A stretch of 64,000 bases of DNA, from NCBI GenBank assembly GCA_028023455.1, contig JAQFVV010006200.1, positions 6,830,506 to 6,894,505 of the forward strand, written 5' to 3'. The position numbers and the translations under genes were made by a program. The DNA is from Epiperipatus broadwayi (lineage: Eukaryota; Onychophora; Udeonychophora; Euonychophora; Peripatidae). Each line of letters starts with the position of its first letter. Within the stretch, counting starts at the first letter, position 1. A model generated the notes under the pieces. That model searched no databases. It was not told where the DNA came from and was given only the letters and a program-made list of their open reading frames with translations. Below are positions 1 through 11,399 of this stretch, piece by piece.

Positions 1-346
1 TCTTATGATTTTTTTCTTTCAAAATTATAAAAAGAGGTTTTTTTAGTCACTTAATTTTTATTAAATTTGACATGTTTTTATTTATTTATTTATTTATCCC
101 CCCCTCCAATTATACAAAGGATTAAGCTAATTTAACTCCTTATCTCAAGTCATTTTTCAGTTTTACTTATTTAAAAAAATAACTCACTGATGAAAAGTTA
201 ATTTAATTGATGACTAAAAATCAAGTGGTTAGTCTTTTCTATATGAAACTATACTTTTGATAAAAATATATAAATTTAAATTATATTACCATGCCTTTTA
301 TTTATCATTAGTCAGTTAGATTATTTAATAATCATTTAAAATACAT
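1..346. other. AT-rich spacer, nothing recognised
   Basis: AT-rich DNA with a short TTTA run near position 80 and a C-run near 100. I see no coding or RNA feature. The last bases (338-354) form the left copy of a 17-bp direct repeat around the following foldback. Confidence 0.6.
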
Positions 347-627
347 TTTAATATACAAAATTAACAAAGCATATGACACACTTGAATGAGAAGCTATAAA
401 GATACACAGAAATTATTACACACTAAGCGCTTTCAAGGCCTTTTGCCTCATATTCATAGCAGTACTGTGAGCTACAGAACACCCTATTTCCTCGTTCTGC
501 AGCTCACAGTACCGCTATGAATATGAGGCAAAAGGCCTCGAAAGCGGTTAGCGTGTAATAATTTCTATGTATCTTTATAGCTTCTCTTTCAAGTGTGTCA
601 TATGCTTTGTTAATTTTGTATATTAAA
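347..627. repeat. Foldback repeat, arms about 134 bp, with 17-bp flanking direct repeats
   Basis: The left arm (347-480) and right arm (494-627) are near-perfect reverse complements around a loop of about 13 bases. The inner arms are less AT-rich than the surroundings and contain the shared block GCCTTTTGCCTCATATTCAT. The 17-mer AAATACATTTTAATATA occurs at 338-354 and again at 666-682. It therefore brackets the hairpin, overlapping its left end slightly, and looks like a target-site duplication. There is no coding content. A MITE is an alternative, but a 17-bp duplication is long for DNA transposons. Confidence 0.8.
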
Positions 628-1492
628 TTATCAAATGAGAAGTCTTAAAATCTTTAATATTTTACAAATACATTTTAATATAAATGTCCTTATTCCTTCA
701 GCTATCTATTACATGAATTGGTAGTATGCGTGATTTGATTTTAATACAGCTTAGAGTTTGTCAGATTGTTTTCCAAATTATCACAGTAATGTTATTTTAA
801 AATAAATTAGAATAAGCTGTTATATTTACTTATCTTTTGCTCAAGTAACTATTCATAAAATTTTTACTTCCTGAGTGAGATTAGAGCAAAAGGGTAAGTT
901 CTATAGATGTAGGTATTTGTGTTTATGTTTAGACATCAAAATGATAATTCTGAATGATGCAAATGTCATATTTAAAGTCCAAGCAATGCATTTTGTTTTT
1001 CATTGGAAACTAAGTTTATAGTTGGCCAGAACATTAATTATACTATTTAGCCAGAGTATTAATGATGATCAGCATGTTTCTGTATTCCAGCATAATGATT
1101 TTATTGTTATGCGTGATGAATTAGAAATTAAGTATATTATCCACAATATTGTGTTTTATTCTGTCATGAACTTGGGAATAGATTGATAAGTAGTCTGGTT
1201 TGTAATATACCTATTTAAATTCAGTCATAAGGTTGACTAATGATTGGTGATGATTATTGCTTGACTGTAGATGAGTTAATCATTATTATTCTTTTTTAAT
1301 GCTGAATAATCTGTAAGGTTATAATTTAGGATTAGTATAACTACTCACTATATGGTTAATCCATGCTGATTCTCTGTTTTTATTCATTGTATTCTTTTTA
1401 TATTTAATTTGAAGTATTTAATAAGGAAGATAATGTGGTCTCCCATCTTCCCATATTTACTTCTTGATTGTGTACCATTACTATATATATAT
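628..1492. other. AT-rich spacer, nothing recognised
   Basis: Apart from the right-hand direct repeat at 666-682 I see no gene, repeat or RNA. All frames carry frequent stops. Confidence 0.55.
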
Positions 1493-1758
1493 AATAACGA
1501 AACTTAAATATATTCCAAACAACGGTAAACAATTTATAATATAATATAAATAAAAACTCATAAAGAAATATTTTCGATTATATTCATAATCATTTTCAAC
1601 TCAACTTTCAAAATGGAATGATTCCGTTTTGAAAGTTGAGTTGAAAATGATTATGAATATAATCAAAAATATTTCTTTATGAGTTTTTATTGAGTTTTTA
1701 TTTATATTGTATTATAAATTGTTTACCATTGTTTGGAATATATTTAAGTTTCGTTATT
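1493..1758. repeat. Foldback repeat with almost no loop
   Basis: The two halves, 1493-1620 and 1625-1758, are reverse complements. The centre lies around AAAATGGAATGATTCCGTTTT. The right arm has a short duplication (GAGTTTTTATT repeated) that the left arm lacks. Flanks share TATATATATAATA (1483-1495 and about 1793-1805), but this is low complexity, so a target duplication is uncertain. No protein is encoded. Confidence 0.78.
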
Positions 1759-2313
1759 GTATTATTGATATTAGCGGATATTTATTTTGTTTTATATATA
1801 TAATACTATTCACAATTTAAAGAAAATTGTTAATTATTCATAACAACAAAAAAGTTCTTGCAGGATTGATGGCATTAGATTCAAAATAAATAATCAAAAA
1901 AATTTTTTAACTCTTCATTTCATTACATCATAAAATATAGCCTTTGCGTAAATAAACAATATTTTATGATTAATATCATACACTTTGCTGTATCTATTTT
2001 TATAAATTTTTGACACTTTTGTAAAATCTCATTTTGTTATTCCCTACACAGGTTTTAATATAAAAAAAGAATCTTTGTGAAACTAAATCTTTATAGTATG
2101 AATAAGCTTAGCCTTATATATTCATAAATGGCTTGTCATGAAATATTATTCAATAATGCATTAGTTGTCTTTTATGAACATAATAAAATAAAAAAAGAGT
2201 CAAAAAGATTTCTGATTAATGATTTTGGGTGCGAGACCACATTCTCGCAAAAAATTTTTTAATGTTAACTTTATTGGCACTACTTACCTTTAACTAGTAG
2301 CTAGTTTTATGTG
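1759..2313. other. AT-rich spacer, nothing recognised
   Basis: No coding frame, RNA gene or repeat recognised beyond short homopolymer runs. Confidence 0.5.
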
Positions 2314-2315
2314 TA

Positions 2316-3479
2316 CATCTGGGTCTCATTTTACGCGATAGATAGGTTCCTCAGAAAACACGCACAAATGAAATCACGCAAAAATAGACGTAACTTACTT
2401 TGAAAAGGGGGGGGGATGCGGTCTGTGATTTTTCAAAATTCGCATAAAAGCAAAGCACCAACGTAAAATTACTTTAAAATTCGCGCGAAAAAAATAAGGA
2501 AATAAAATATGATCAATAAAAAATTTCAAATTTGAAAAAAATTGATACAAGACAAACTTTTTTTAACTATAATATTTAATTTTATTCAAAATAATATATT
2601 TTTATGCATAATTTACAGTACAGTAATTTACATTTTTTTATACACGTTTTAATTATTATCGCTATTTGCCAAAAAACATGTTCATTTGCAAACTGTTAAA
2701 AAAAATCAGATTCTCACAAGAGGAAATAAACTAGCACTAAGTTCACTCTCATGTTGTGTTAATGGTTTTCTTTTGACAACGTAATTAGTAATTAATCTTT
2801 GAGATGATGATTTTATTAATTGTTTATGAACTTAGACTTATGATAATAAAAAGACATTTATTCACCACTGCTGGGAAAAATTTAATTAAAACTAACAACT
2901 AAAAATTAAATTCTTATTTTTGCCTTTAATTTTTTAATTTTCAATTCCGTTTAAAAATCAAATTTCATTTTACATCACATTAATTTCAAGTTGCCATAAG
3001 TAATTTTTAAATTGTTAATTACAATTAAAAATCAGATTTTAATTTTTAATTGTCAAATTTAATTGTGCCCACTGCTATTACTCACCTTTTAAAAATAAAC
3101 TTGCGGACACTAAATGATTACATTCTTTTTTAAAAAGCAAAAACAGAATGTGATTTAAAATGCAAAATTAACACACACAATGTTTGAACAAATTTACATT
3201 ATAATCTTGTAAAATTCAATGTGTGTATACATAAAATGTGGAAATCATGATTTTAATTTTATTATTGCATAAAATCTTACTATTATAAAGCACTGAAAAT
3301 ATTTAAATTACTAAGATGAAGGTTGAATTCCAATAATGTGCTATTACTTTCAATATAATGTGTGTGAAGTATATTATTTAAAGTAATAGTGCATTATCGG
3401 AGTTTGACTTCCGGTGAAACATGAATCGCGTAACTTCAAAATCATGTTAAATAAGTCTGCATAAAAAGAGACCCAAGTG
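2316..3479. mobile_element. Candidate non-autonomous pogo/Tigger-like DNA transposon
   Basis: The two ends are inverted repeats of roughly 20 bp. The left end reads CATCTGGGTCTCATTTTACG and the right end, reverse-complemented, CACTTGGGTCTCTTTTTATG. Each is flanked by TA (2314-2315 and 3480-3481), the duplication expected of Tc1/mariner/pogo elements, whose ends often read GGGTCTC...TTTTACGC. The interior has no open reading frame that I can match to a transposase. It holds a G-run near 2407 and a smaller inverted repeat at 3331-3400. It may be a deletion derivative. With only about 20 bp of inverted repeat and a TA duplication, chance cannot be excluded. Confidence 0.4.
3331..3400. repeat. 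Short inverted repeat inside the candidate transposon
   Basis: CAATAATGTGCTATTACTTT on the left pairs with AAAGTAATAGTGCATTATC on the right across about 30 bases. It could be a small foldback insertion or part of the host element. Confidence 0.6.
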
Positions 3480-3481
3480 TA

Positions 3482-4370
3482 AATATATTTTTATTTGTTG
3501 TTTTAATTATCACTTGAGAAAGTCTAATACTTTAATAGACAAAGCAATGTTCATGAAAAAACTTTGTAAATTGTACTTGTTCTACCATTTTATTGCTATT
3601 TAATTTTAATCTGATTACTTTTTAGAGAATAATTTTAGACATATTATATTTTATAACTGTGAGTGAAGTGTTTCTTAATAATATAAGAGCTTATTACAGT
3701 GTATGATAAAAGGATTTAAATATGTGGTATTAGAATACATTATTTTTCACTTAATTCTAGCATTTCATTGTCTAATACTTTTATCTGCAGTGAAACTAAT
3801 TAACATATACATCGGTAATGTGTTGCCCATGGAAACAATTGAAGTATTGCTTTTTTCAATATTTGCATTTTTTAAAAGAAGCAATGTTTTATACATTTTC
3901 TTGTTTTTTATTTTAAAAAATGTCAACAAATTCTTATATATTATAGTAGTTGCTGGATTCAGAATACTTTTGTCTGATAATATTTTCTCTCACTTTCATA
4001 TCTTTGTTATTTGTAAAAATGTGTGGAAGGATTTTTTGAATAAAATCCTTTAAATATTAAGAAGTTATGCTGTGACTGAACTATGTGTACGATAGTATCC
4101 AAAGATAATGTTGATAATCTGTCGTTTAAATTAAAATTTGAAATTAATATGGTATAACGTTATGTACCATGGCATGATAATAATTCCTTATAAAGCCTTT
4201 TTTCTGCATTCTTAATAAATTATACAATATGGAAAAATTGATATTGCTATTCAAATATAATAAAAAATATTTTAATTAGAATTATTATATATCAGTGAGG
4301 TAAAAGGAACATTTCTATCAGTCCTTTACTTTTTTTCTAATATTGTTACACGCACACACATACACTCTAT
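3482..4370. other. AT-rich spacer with a probably spurious hydrophobic ORF
   Basis: A 116-codon frame at 3703-4053 (+) reads as a very hydrophobic protein rich in I, L and F. AT-rich DNA yields such frames by chance. It matches no family I know and has no convincing start context, so I do not call it a gene. A CA/TA run lies at about 4350-4380. Confidence 0.5.
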
Positions 4371-4594
4371 ATATATATAAGACATATTTTGCAGGTTCAC
4401 CCGTGTTAAAATATTTTAAATACTGATGTTTCGACTTGGTAACACAAGTCATCCACTGAGTGAGTGAATGACTTGTGTTACCAAGTCGAAACGTCAGTAT
4501 CTAAAATATTTTAAGGCGGATGAACCTGCAAAATATGTCTTTTATATATGCAACCCATGTAAATCTTCGTATCAACATATATATATAATACTTG
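4371..4594. repeat. Foldback repeat, family A, copy 1
   Basis: The arms at about 4371-4450 and 4469-4549 are inverted copies. The outer sequence GACATATTTTGCAGGTTCAC mirrors the right-hand GATGAACCTGCAAAATATGT. The inner arms end in GTTTCGACTTGGT and its mirror ACCAAGTCGAAAC, followed by GTCAGTA. The right side continues to about 4594 with sequence that matches, inverted, the outer left arm of copy 2 at 7093-7132, so both belong to one family. The block TCGAAACGTC resembles the GAAAC...GTC part of a hammerhead ribozyme. The loop between the arms carries a degenerate CTGA-like stretch. Confidence 0.8.
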
Positions 4595-4999
4595 CCAAAA
4601 GTAGATTGTTATTAACTGAAAGCATATATTTCTTTAAGCCTTTAAAAAAATCAAGCAGAGAAAATTCCTAATACTCATTTCCATTGTTTTTGTTATTGGA
4701 GCTATTATTACCATATTATAATTAGTATAATAAAGGAATATGAATGGCTGCTCACTGATAGACATCAGCCATTATGGTGAGTTTATTGGATTTTTATCTC
4801 TGAGTTTAAAACACCATTGTCTAATAGTTTTTAACTGAAATATCTGTTGAATTTTTTGAAGTCAAGATGAATTGGAAAACATGATAGACAAAATGAAATT
4901 ATGTCCCTTATTTTCACTGAGGTTGAAAATCATCAGCCAAATCAGTGGTTGGCAACTGAAGATGTAAGGTATTAAGAATCATCTGGTTGCAGACTCAAA
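4595..4999. other. Spacer, possibly the 5' region of the RTE element
   Basis: No reading frame here matches a known family. It directly precedes the first recognisable endonuclease codons of the RTE-type element and may include its 5' untranslated region. A start point cannot be fixed. Confidence 0.4.
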
Positions 5000-5514
5000 G
5001 ACTTTTATATGATGATGATCTTTTATAAACTTATCTATAACTGCAAATTACTTTCACCTGAAAGAAGATTACATGAATTGAAAGAACAGTCTAATATTGG
5101 ACCTCAAAAAATTACAAGAAAAAGTAAGAAGACAATTGACTTGAAAAGTACATATTTTTGCCTGCAGAGCCACAAGCAGGTAAAGAAGAAATGAGGTGGG
5201 ATTCATTATAAATAAAAAACGGAAAAACAATATTGTGAAGACTGATCATATATCAGATAGAATGGCAAGATTATTTATTCAAATAAATAGATACCAAATG
5301 CAAATAATTCAGTTCTTAATGTGATTTAATGCAGTAGAGGATTTTTTAATGACTATGCAAAATTGTTTTGAACATATATTTAAAAATGTCATGGAGACTT
5401 TAATTCAAAAATTACAAAATGATTGAAAGATGAATTGAGTAAATTTAATTATAGTGATAAAAATAAGAGATAGACTTATGGAATTTTTATAAAATGAAAA
5501 TTATTAATTTACAA

Positions 5515-5625
5515 TTCTCTCTTTTCTTCATAGCGTAAGCTTGTGTTTTAAGACCTATAGAGGTCCCTACCTTCGTATTTTTCAGACGCTTATTTCTAAG
5601 GTTACGGCCTTAGTAAATTATTACT
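5515..5625. repeat. Truncated family-F repeat inside the RTE endonuclease
   Basis: Read on the minus strand this begins TAAGGCCGTAACCTTAG and continues to GTAGGGACCTC, matching the ends of the family-F repeats at 23262 (minus) and 41571 (plus). It interrupts the RTE endonuclease frame. Imperfect AAATTATTAATTTA / AAATTATTACTTAA flanks may be a target duplication. Confidence 0.55.
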
Positions 5626-7092
5626 TAATATAATAATGGGCATTTAATAAAATTTATAATTACAATTTCTTTCTCTAAAAAAATGCTATACAGAAATGGA
5701 ACTGGAAACATTCAACAGAATAGGATTATATTTTGATTAACAAAAATTATGTATTTCAAGATTGTATTATTTTTAATAGAATTGACATAGGAAGTGATTA
5801 AGCATTAGTGTGATTTAAGATTTAAGATACATGTTAATGAATATCTGAGGATGCAAAAACTATTAAAAAAGATAGTATTAAGAATTGATAACCTAACTTT
5901 CAGAAATAGTTCATTAAATTTAGATTAGAACTTGATAATCATTTTAAAATATCAAGAAATTGGAAAAATGATTCTGATTTGATTGAAATCCATAAGAAGA
6001 TAACTGATACTTTATTAAAAACAGTGACAAAAATAGACTACAAAAGCAGTAAAATATTAACAATATAATATATGTTGAAAAGAAGAAATATGAACATATT
6101 TAAAAGTGATTCTAAATAGAATCAAACATCTGCAGTTGTGAAAATTTGTGCAAAAAGAAAAGAATTAATAATGATAAAAGAAAATATAGGTGTAAATTGT
6201 GAAGGAAAATTATAGAAGAGAATAAGTCTCACACATATAAACAACATCATGGTATTGCAAGAAAAGTTGTTTCAGCAATAAGAAGATGAAACTATTATCA
6301 AAAAAAAAAAAAAATACCATCACAAAAGGTATGGAAGATTTTTATAAAAAAATTATATAATAATAATGATCAATAAAACAAAGTAAATACTATAATTTTT
6401 ACATCTTGTGAATTGCTAAGCATTTTAAAAGAAAAGATGAGGTACACATTTAAATATATGAAAAAAGGAAAAGCTTCAAAAATGATAAAATTATTAGTGA
6501 CATCTTCAAAAAATCAGATGAAGAAATAAAAGAACTGTTGGCAAATTACACATCAAATATCCAATGATGAAGATGTAACAGATGATTTGAAGAAGGCAGA
6601 AGTAATATTGATAATTAAAAAATGAAAATAAAGAAGATATTAGAAATTACAGATCTATCAGTCTATATAATATCTTTACTAAGATAATTGCAACTTATTT
6701 TAACAAACTTTGGACTCAAACCAACTTAAAACACAAGCTGATTTTAAAATAGTTTTAACATAATTAATCCCATTTAAATATTACCAAAAGTTATAGAAAA
6801 GATCAATGAATATGGCCTGCCATATTACAAAAAGACTTTTGATTCTATAATCATTTTCAAAGTAAATAAAGATTTGAACTATTGGAATATAGATCCAGAT
6901 ATATCCGAAAAACACGTATAAAAATGCTATAGCAGTGCTGTGATTGCATGATGCCAGTAAAAGAAAAATATTGGTAAGGATGTAGACAGAATATTCTATA
7001 TTTCCAAAACCCTTTAGAGTAGTTTTACAAAAAGTACTTTGTGGATTAAAATGGAAAGCTACGACAATATAAATATATGAACCTTATTTAAT

Positions 7093-7302
7093 TTATATAT
7101 ATATATGTTAAAACGAAGATTTGCACGGGTTAAATATATAAAATACATATTTTGCGGGTTCATCCGTGTTAAAAACTTTTAATATCAATGTACTGACGTT
7201 TCGACTTGGTCATGTGTGACCAAGTCGAAACGTCAGTACATTGATATTAAAAGTTTTTAACACGGATGAACCCGCAAAATATGTATTTTATATATATATT
7301 TA
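7093..7302. repeat. Foldback repeat, family A, copy 2
   Basis: Near-perfect arms (about 7132-7214 and 7217-7301) form a long hairpin with a tiny loop. They begin with TTTGCGGGTTCATCCGTGTT and end in CTGACGTTTCGACTTGGTCA. The outer left sequence (CGAAGATTTGCACGGGTT) matches copy 1. The insertion sits inside the decayed RTE reverse-transcriptase region, so it is younger than that element. The ACCAAGTCGAAACGTCAGTA strand resembles a hammerhead 3' core. Confidence 0.85.
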
Positions 7303-7762
7303 GAGGATATATTGCATATAATGTTTCAATGCTTCAGGAAGTGTTGTACAAATTAGCAGATGTGATCAAAGATAAATGGTGAAAAAAAAAACTTAAGTAA
7401 TATGCAATGGACTTTTTGTCAGAAGAAGAAAATAAAAATTAATAATTGTGAATTACAAAAAAATAACAACTACAAATACATAAGTTAGATTACAGAGAAA
7501 AACATAGTGGATTAAATAAATCCCAGAATTAAACTTGGATGGAGTGTTTTTAGTAGAAATAATTTGTAAAAGAAAAAATAGTTTTTAGTAGATGTGCTTT
7601 ATCAGTTCTTACTTACGGATATGAGACTTGGACATTTAATAAAAGTGCAATCTCCAGATAATTAAATGAAATATGGATCCAGGTATGATGAGAGTAACAA
7701 TAAATTATCAAAAATAAAATATTTGGATGAAAGACTAAACAGGTATAATTGACATCTAATAT

Positions 7763-7942
7763 AATATTAATATCATCTGTTTTTTATTATTTTTTACAAT
7801 GCTTTTTTACAATCCACTAGCTCATTTTGATTGCCACAGCGGTCTTCTTCAGAACTTCTACTTATATTTGGAAAGTAGAAGTGTAGTGGGTTGTAAAAAA
7901 GCATTGTAAAAAGTAATAAAAAACATAGATGATATTAATATT
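7763..7942. repeat. Foldback repeat inside the RTE 3' half
   Basis: The left arm (7763-7821) and right arm (7885-7942) are inverted copies built on AATATTAATATCATCTGTTT and CAATGCTTTTTTACAATCCA. The loop, read on the minus strand, contains TCTGAAGAAGACCGCTG. CTGAAGA there is the CUGANGA consensus of a hammerhead core, though the matching GAAAC is not clear. It separates the RTE LTYG block from its C-terminal tail. Confidence 0.75.
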
Positions 7943-8275
7943 AAAGAGATTTTGCAATGTAATAAGAAAGATAAAGTTATAATACTTCATATAATTGACA
8001 TCATTGAAAAAATTAAAAGACAAATGAAACCGAGCTGAACATATTGTTAAAAGAAATGATGACAAATGCATAGTTGAAGCCTGAAACTTAACGTCTCATA
8101 AGATCTAGAAATGGGCTATCTATATGTTGGATGGATGAAATAAAATTTGATGGTGTAATGTGGAGAAAAGAGGATGTGGATGGAAGAAACTGAATTTAAA
8201 ATTGAAAAATCTTTCATCCTGTAATGAATCAATAATGATTAAAAATGACGATTACTACATATATTTTAAAGCTAT

Positions 8276-8530
8276 GGTAATTTTTGTATGAATAGATCTA
8301 GAAATAAATGTTTAATTATTTATTTTCGAGATTGATTGAAGACTTGAATTTTATTGATAAAAAAATTAGTAATAAAAACAACAGACTAAAATCAGAAATG
8401 ATAATCGTAAACACGAAAATTAAACTTGTTTTGAGCATTTCAATTGCAGCTATTAGTGTCAATGACTGATTAATTAATGTAAAGAAAAGTAAATTTTGGT
8501 GAGCATACCTTTTTTTTAATTTAAAAAAAA
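8276..8530. other. AT-rich spacer
   Basis: Open frames here are short and low in complexity. I see no recognisable gene. Confidence 0.5.
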
Positions 8531-8543
8531 AACTTGTGAATTT

Positions 8544-8640
8544 GTCATGCGTTGATGGTCGAGTGGTTAGCACAGCTGCCTTACAAGCAGTTGTCCCGGG
8601 ATTGGCTTCCCGGACGACGCTTCGACATATAAAAAAAAAA
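8544..8640 (+). mobile_element. Short tRNA-Val-like SINE (S1)
   Basis: The body folds like a tRNA, with acceptor GCGTTGA at 8549 and ACGACGC ending at 8620. An A-box-like GGTCGAGTGGTTAGCAC and an anticodon hairpin CTGC-CTTACAA-GCAG place UAC as the anticodon, as in tRNA-Val. It ends in ACATAT plus an A-tail. The flanks AACTTGTGAATTT (8531-8543) and AACTCGTGAATTT (8641-8653) differ by one base and form the target duplication. That makes it a retroposed copy rather than a functional tRNA gene. Confidence 0.8.
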
Positions 8641-8653
8641 AACTCGTGAATTT

Positions 8654-9480
8654 CGGCTGATTTAAATAATTTGTTTAAAGCTCAAAAGAGACGTGAAACA
8701 TCGTTAAATCATTTAAAAGCAACGATTTTGGATGTATTTGATTTACGATAAAAAATTGAATTGCTTCATCTCTTTATACTTTCACCGCACCCAGTTAGTT
8801 ATACGTACATAAAAAGTAAAAAGAAAAGAAAAATAGTAATCAAAATAATTATAAACAGTAAAAAAGCTTTATAAGTAATCAAATTTTGATATTACTTACA
8901 TATATGTATTTATATAGTACTTACAAACTTTCTATTCTATTTATATTTTGTTCATATAATTGTTGTAATGTTAACATTATTAGGCAGAAATGTGTGAAGT
9001 ACAACTCTCTACTCTTAACTTTTTTTTGTTTCCTTTAATTAGTCTTAATTAGACAAATTGAAGTCAATACTGAATAGCTGCGCACAGCACTTAGTTATTC
9101 TTTTAGAAATCTGCTTTTAAAGTTGCTCTTATAAAAGGTACCCTAATGAATGACAATTACATTCTACAGAAACCATTCATTTAATATTAAATCAAAACAT
9201 TATTAGACGTTGTACTAGATCGAAAATATCTAATTAGATTAAAGTAAAATGACACACTTTCATTATTTCAGAAATCTTATTGTAATCTAATTAGAAACAT
9301 TATTATGTGTGTATGCGTACACGCACTAATGATTGAACCGATGAAATAAAACTGATTGTGATTAGTTCTTGTTTAAATTATTTCTAATAAAAAATAGTTT
9401 ATTATCGGCTTTATTCTTTTCATGTTATCTTTATCTTTTAAATACATACGCGCGCGCGCACACACAACCTTATATATAAT
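8654..9480. other. AT-rich spacer with a CG/CA dinucleotide run
   Basis: An alternating CGCG/CACA run lies near 9449-9466. I see nothing else. Confidence 0.5.
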
Positions 9481-9491
9481 CACGTTAAAGT

Positions 9492-9559
9492 TCCGTAGCA
9501 TAGAGATAGGGTATCAGCCTGCCATGCCTATGATCAGGATTCGAATCCAGGCTACGCAA
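9492..9559 (+). mobile_element. tRNA-Gly-like SINE head
   Basis: The ends CCGTAGC and GCTACGC pair as an acceptor stem except at the outermost position. An A-box-like region is followed by CCTGCCATG, with GCC where a tRNA-Gly anticodon would be, and by the B box GGATTCGAATCC. The weak anticodon stem and the following A-rich, non-tRNA tail (to about 9730) suggest a SINE or retro-pseudogene. Confidence 0.5.
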
Positions 9560-9730
9560 AATTGGAAAAAAATATTTTTTTTAGATAGTTGACCCATAGT
9601 TAACCCAACTAACCAATATTGGTCAATCAATGACTATCAAGCTACTTTTAGTTAATTAAAGAATAAAAGAAAAAGCATTCAAACCCACACTAGCCAGTCT
9701 TCTCTTTTATTATTTCTTTATGAGAAGTTA

Positions 9731-11140
9731 TTTTATCTTTTTTTAAATTTAATTATCGATATTTATAATGTCTTTCTAGTATTTTATTTCAGATAAGTAT
9801 ATAAATATATTATAATGCCGTATATTAATGACAAACACTTTAATAAATTAAAGACCGTGTTTATGATCATAGGAAAATGCATATATTGTTAGACAATGTG
9901 TCAGGTAGACTACAGCCATAAAGGCACTTAGAATGATATATATATATAATTACTACAATTTGATTTATAGCTGCCAAACTAATAATAAAGGATATTCATT
10001 AGAACATCATAACTAGTGCAAAGCGTGTTAAATAATAAAGTGAACTGATTAAAAATTAATTTATTATATAAAAGTAATAATAATTAGGATGAAATAAATG
10101 TATCCCCTACCTCCTCCCCCCAAAAAAACAACAACAACACACAACTTAGGCAATTTTAATCAAAAACATATATTAATACATATACATAGGATCTATTAAT
10201 AGTACATTCATTTGAGATGGTCATGTATTAGATTCCAATCTGAGTAGAATCTTTTGTTTTAGCCAATTGAAGTTTTTTAAAGTAACTGTTGGTAAACAAC
10301 ATAGCTAGCAATTCAATTATTGCTCAATAATTAAGTATTTAGCTATTTTTAGCTAGAGAGGAACTAGATAGTTAATAGTACTTTTTGATTCACTGGTTTC
10401 CTACAGAAAATGTTAATATTGTTATTTTAAAATGTTTCGTCTAAGCTTATGCACATTTTTACAATACCTACATATATGGCATGCAAAATTTTTATTTTAA
10501 CTTAAATAAGCAAATCAGAATTAAATCTAAGTTAAGATTGTTAACTATAAATTTATGTCATCTCCTGAAATGGTTTTAACATACCCGAGGATATATTCTG
10601 ATGATAAAATCTAGACCAAATAGAACTGGAAAATGAAAAAGTCACAAACAATATATATATATTTTAAGTTGCTGACTCATTTCACCATCCATTCATTAGA
10701 TTGTAAATAATATCTAGCTATATTAGCAAAAAGTACACAAAAATTCTAGGTTAGGGTGGGCCAGTCCGATGAATGCTGATATGCCTAAACTTTAAAAATA
10801 AAAATATAGTCTTTGACTACTTATAGAGAGGCTTCATATTTCAATACTTACTTAGCTCATATTAATTACTTTTACCTTAGAATAAATTAAAAAAAAATAT
10901 TGCATTGACAATAACATTATTAGGTTAGAAGAACCTCAAGCAAATATTCTTCTGTAGATTACAATTTTTTACATTATATATTAATGTTAATCGGATTAAA
11001 TATAATGTTACAAGTATTAAAATTCCTCAGTAAGTTATTATATTTTAAAACAATTTAAACATTCCATTTAAATTATTTATTCATTGTTTTATAAATAATT
11101 TATTATTCGTGCTTTATTTTAAGCAGTGTTATAGTTCTCA
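9731..11140. other. AT-rich spacer, nothing recognised
   Basis: No coding match, RNA gene or clear repeat. Small AT dinucleotide runs are present. Confidence 0.5.
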
Positions 11141-11146
11141 TGGTGT

Positions 11147-11216
11147 ATGATTTAGTTCAGGGGTAGAGTATCAGAATAAAGAGCTAAAAATATCTGAATC
11201 CATTCTTAGCTCGATT
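11147..11216 (+). repeat. Degenerate tRNA-like SINE fragment
   Basis: TTTAGTTCAGGGGTAGAGTA resembles an A box and ATCTGAATCCATT a weak B box at tRNA-like spacing. There is no clean acceptor stem, so this is a weak call. Confidence 0.3.
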
Positions 11217-11399
11217 TATCATATTGGTGCAAAAGGTCATATATAATTATAAAATGGTGCTGGTTTCTAATAAACCAGAATATGAGTTTAGAATCTATCT
11301 AATTTTCATGATATATTTGCTCTTACTCTATGTTCAAATGAGCGATTATAAATATTTTAAATCATTTTGGTTAATATTTGCTACTTAAATTTTAGATCA

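Larger units (their letters stand above)
5000..8275 (+). pseudogene. Decayed RTE-type non-LTR retrotransposon (endonuclease plus reverse transcriptase)
   Basis: This would encode one polyprotein with an APE-type endonuclease and a reverse transcriptase, which copies its RNA at a nicked target. Translating piecewise, I see the endonuclease start (5029-5190, with an RRLHELKEQ-like stretch), a GVGFI-N-K-like block at 5200-5320, GDFNSKI at 5393-5413, and NEID/GSD-type blocks near 5730-5810. RT motif 1 resembles KKGNKEDIRNYRSISL (6616-6674), and an AFDS-like block lies at 6820-6850. The C-terminal LTYG-ETW block is at 7606-7632 and the R-P--RW-DEI--tail block at 8090-8230. Stops and frameshifts are everywhere, so it is dead. 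The span of about 3.3 kb is near full length for RTE. Inserted inside are a family-F fragment (about 5515-5625), a family-A foldback (7093-7302) and a third foldback (7763-7942). Confidence 0.8.

Noticed and set aside
181-240. CTGATGA near position 186 as a hammerhead core
   Set aside because: No helix II or GAAA follows at a suitable distance.
3703-4053. 116-codon hydrophobic frame that looks like a membrane protein
   Set aside because: AT-rich codons give I/L/F/K by chance. There is no family match, no conserved neighbour and no start or splice context.
8549-8620. Functional tRNA-Val gene
   Set aside because: An A-tail and target duplication surround it, the acceptor stem and T-loop region are abnormal, and several diverged copies exist, so it is a SINE.
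9492-9559. Functional tRNA-Gly gene
   Set aside because: The anticodon stem pairs poorly and the A-rich tail fits a retroposed copy.
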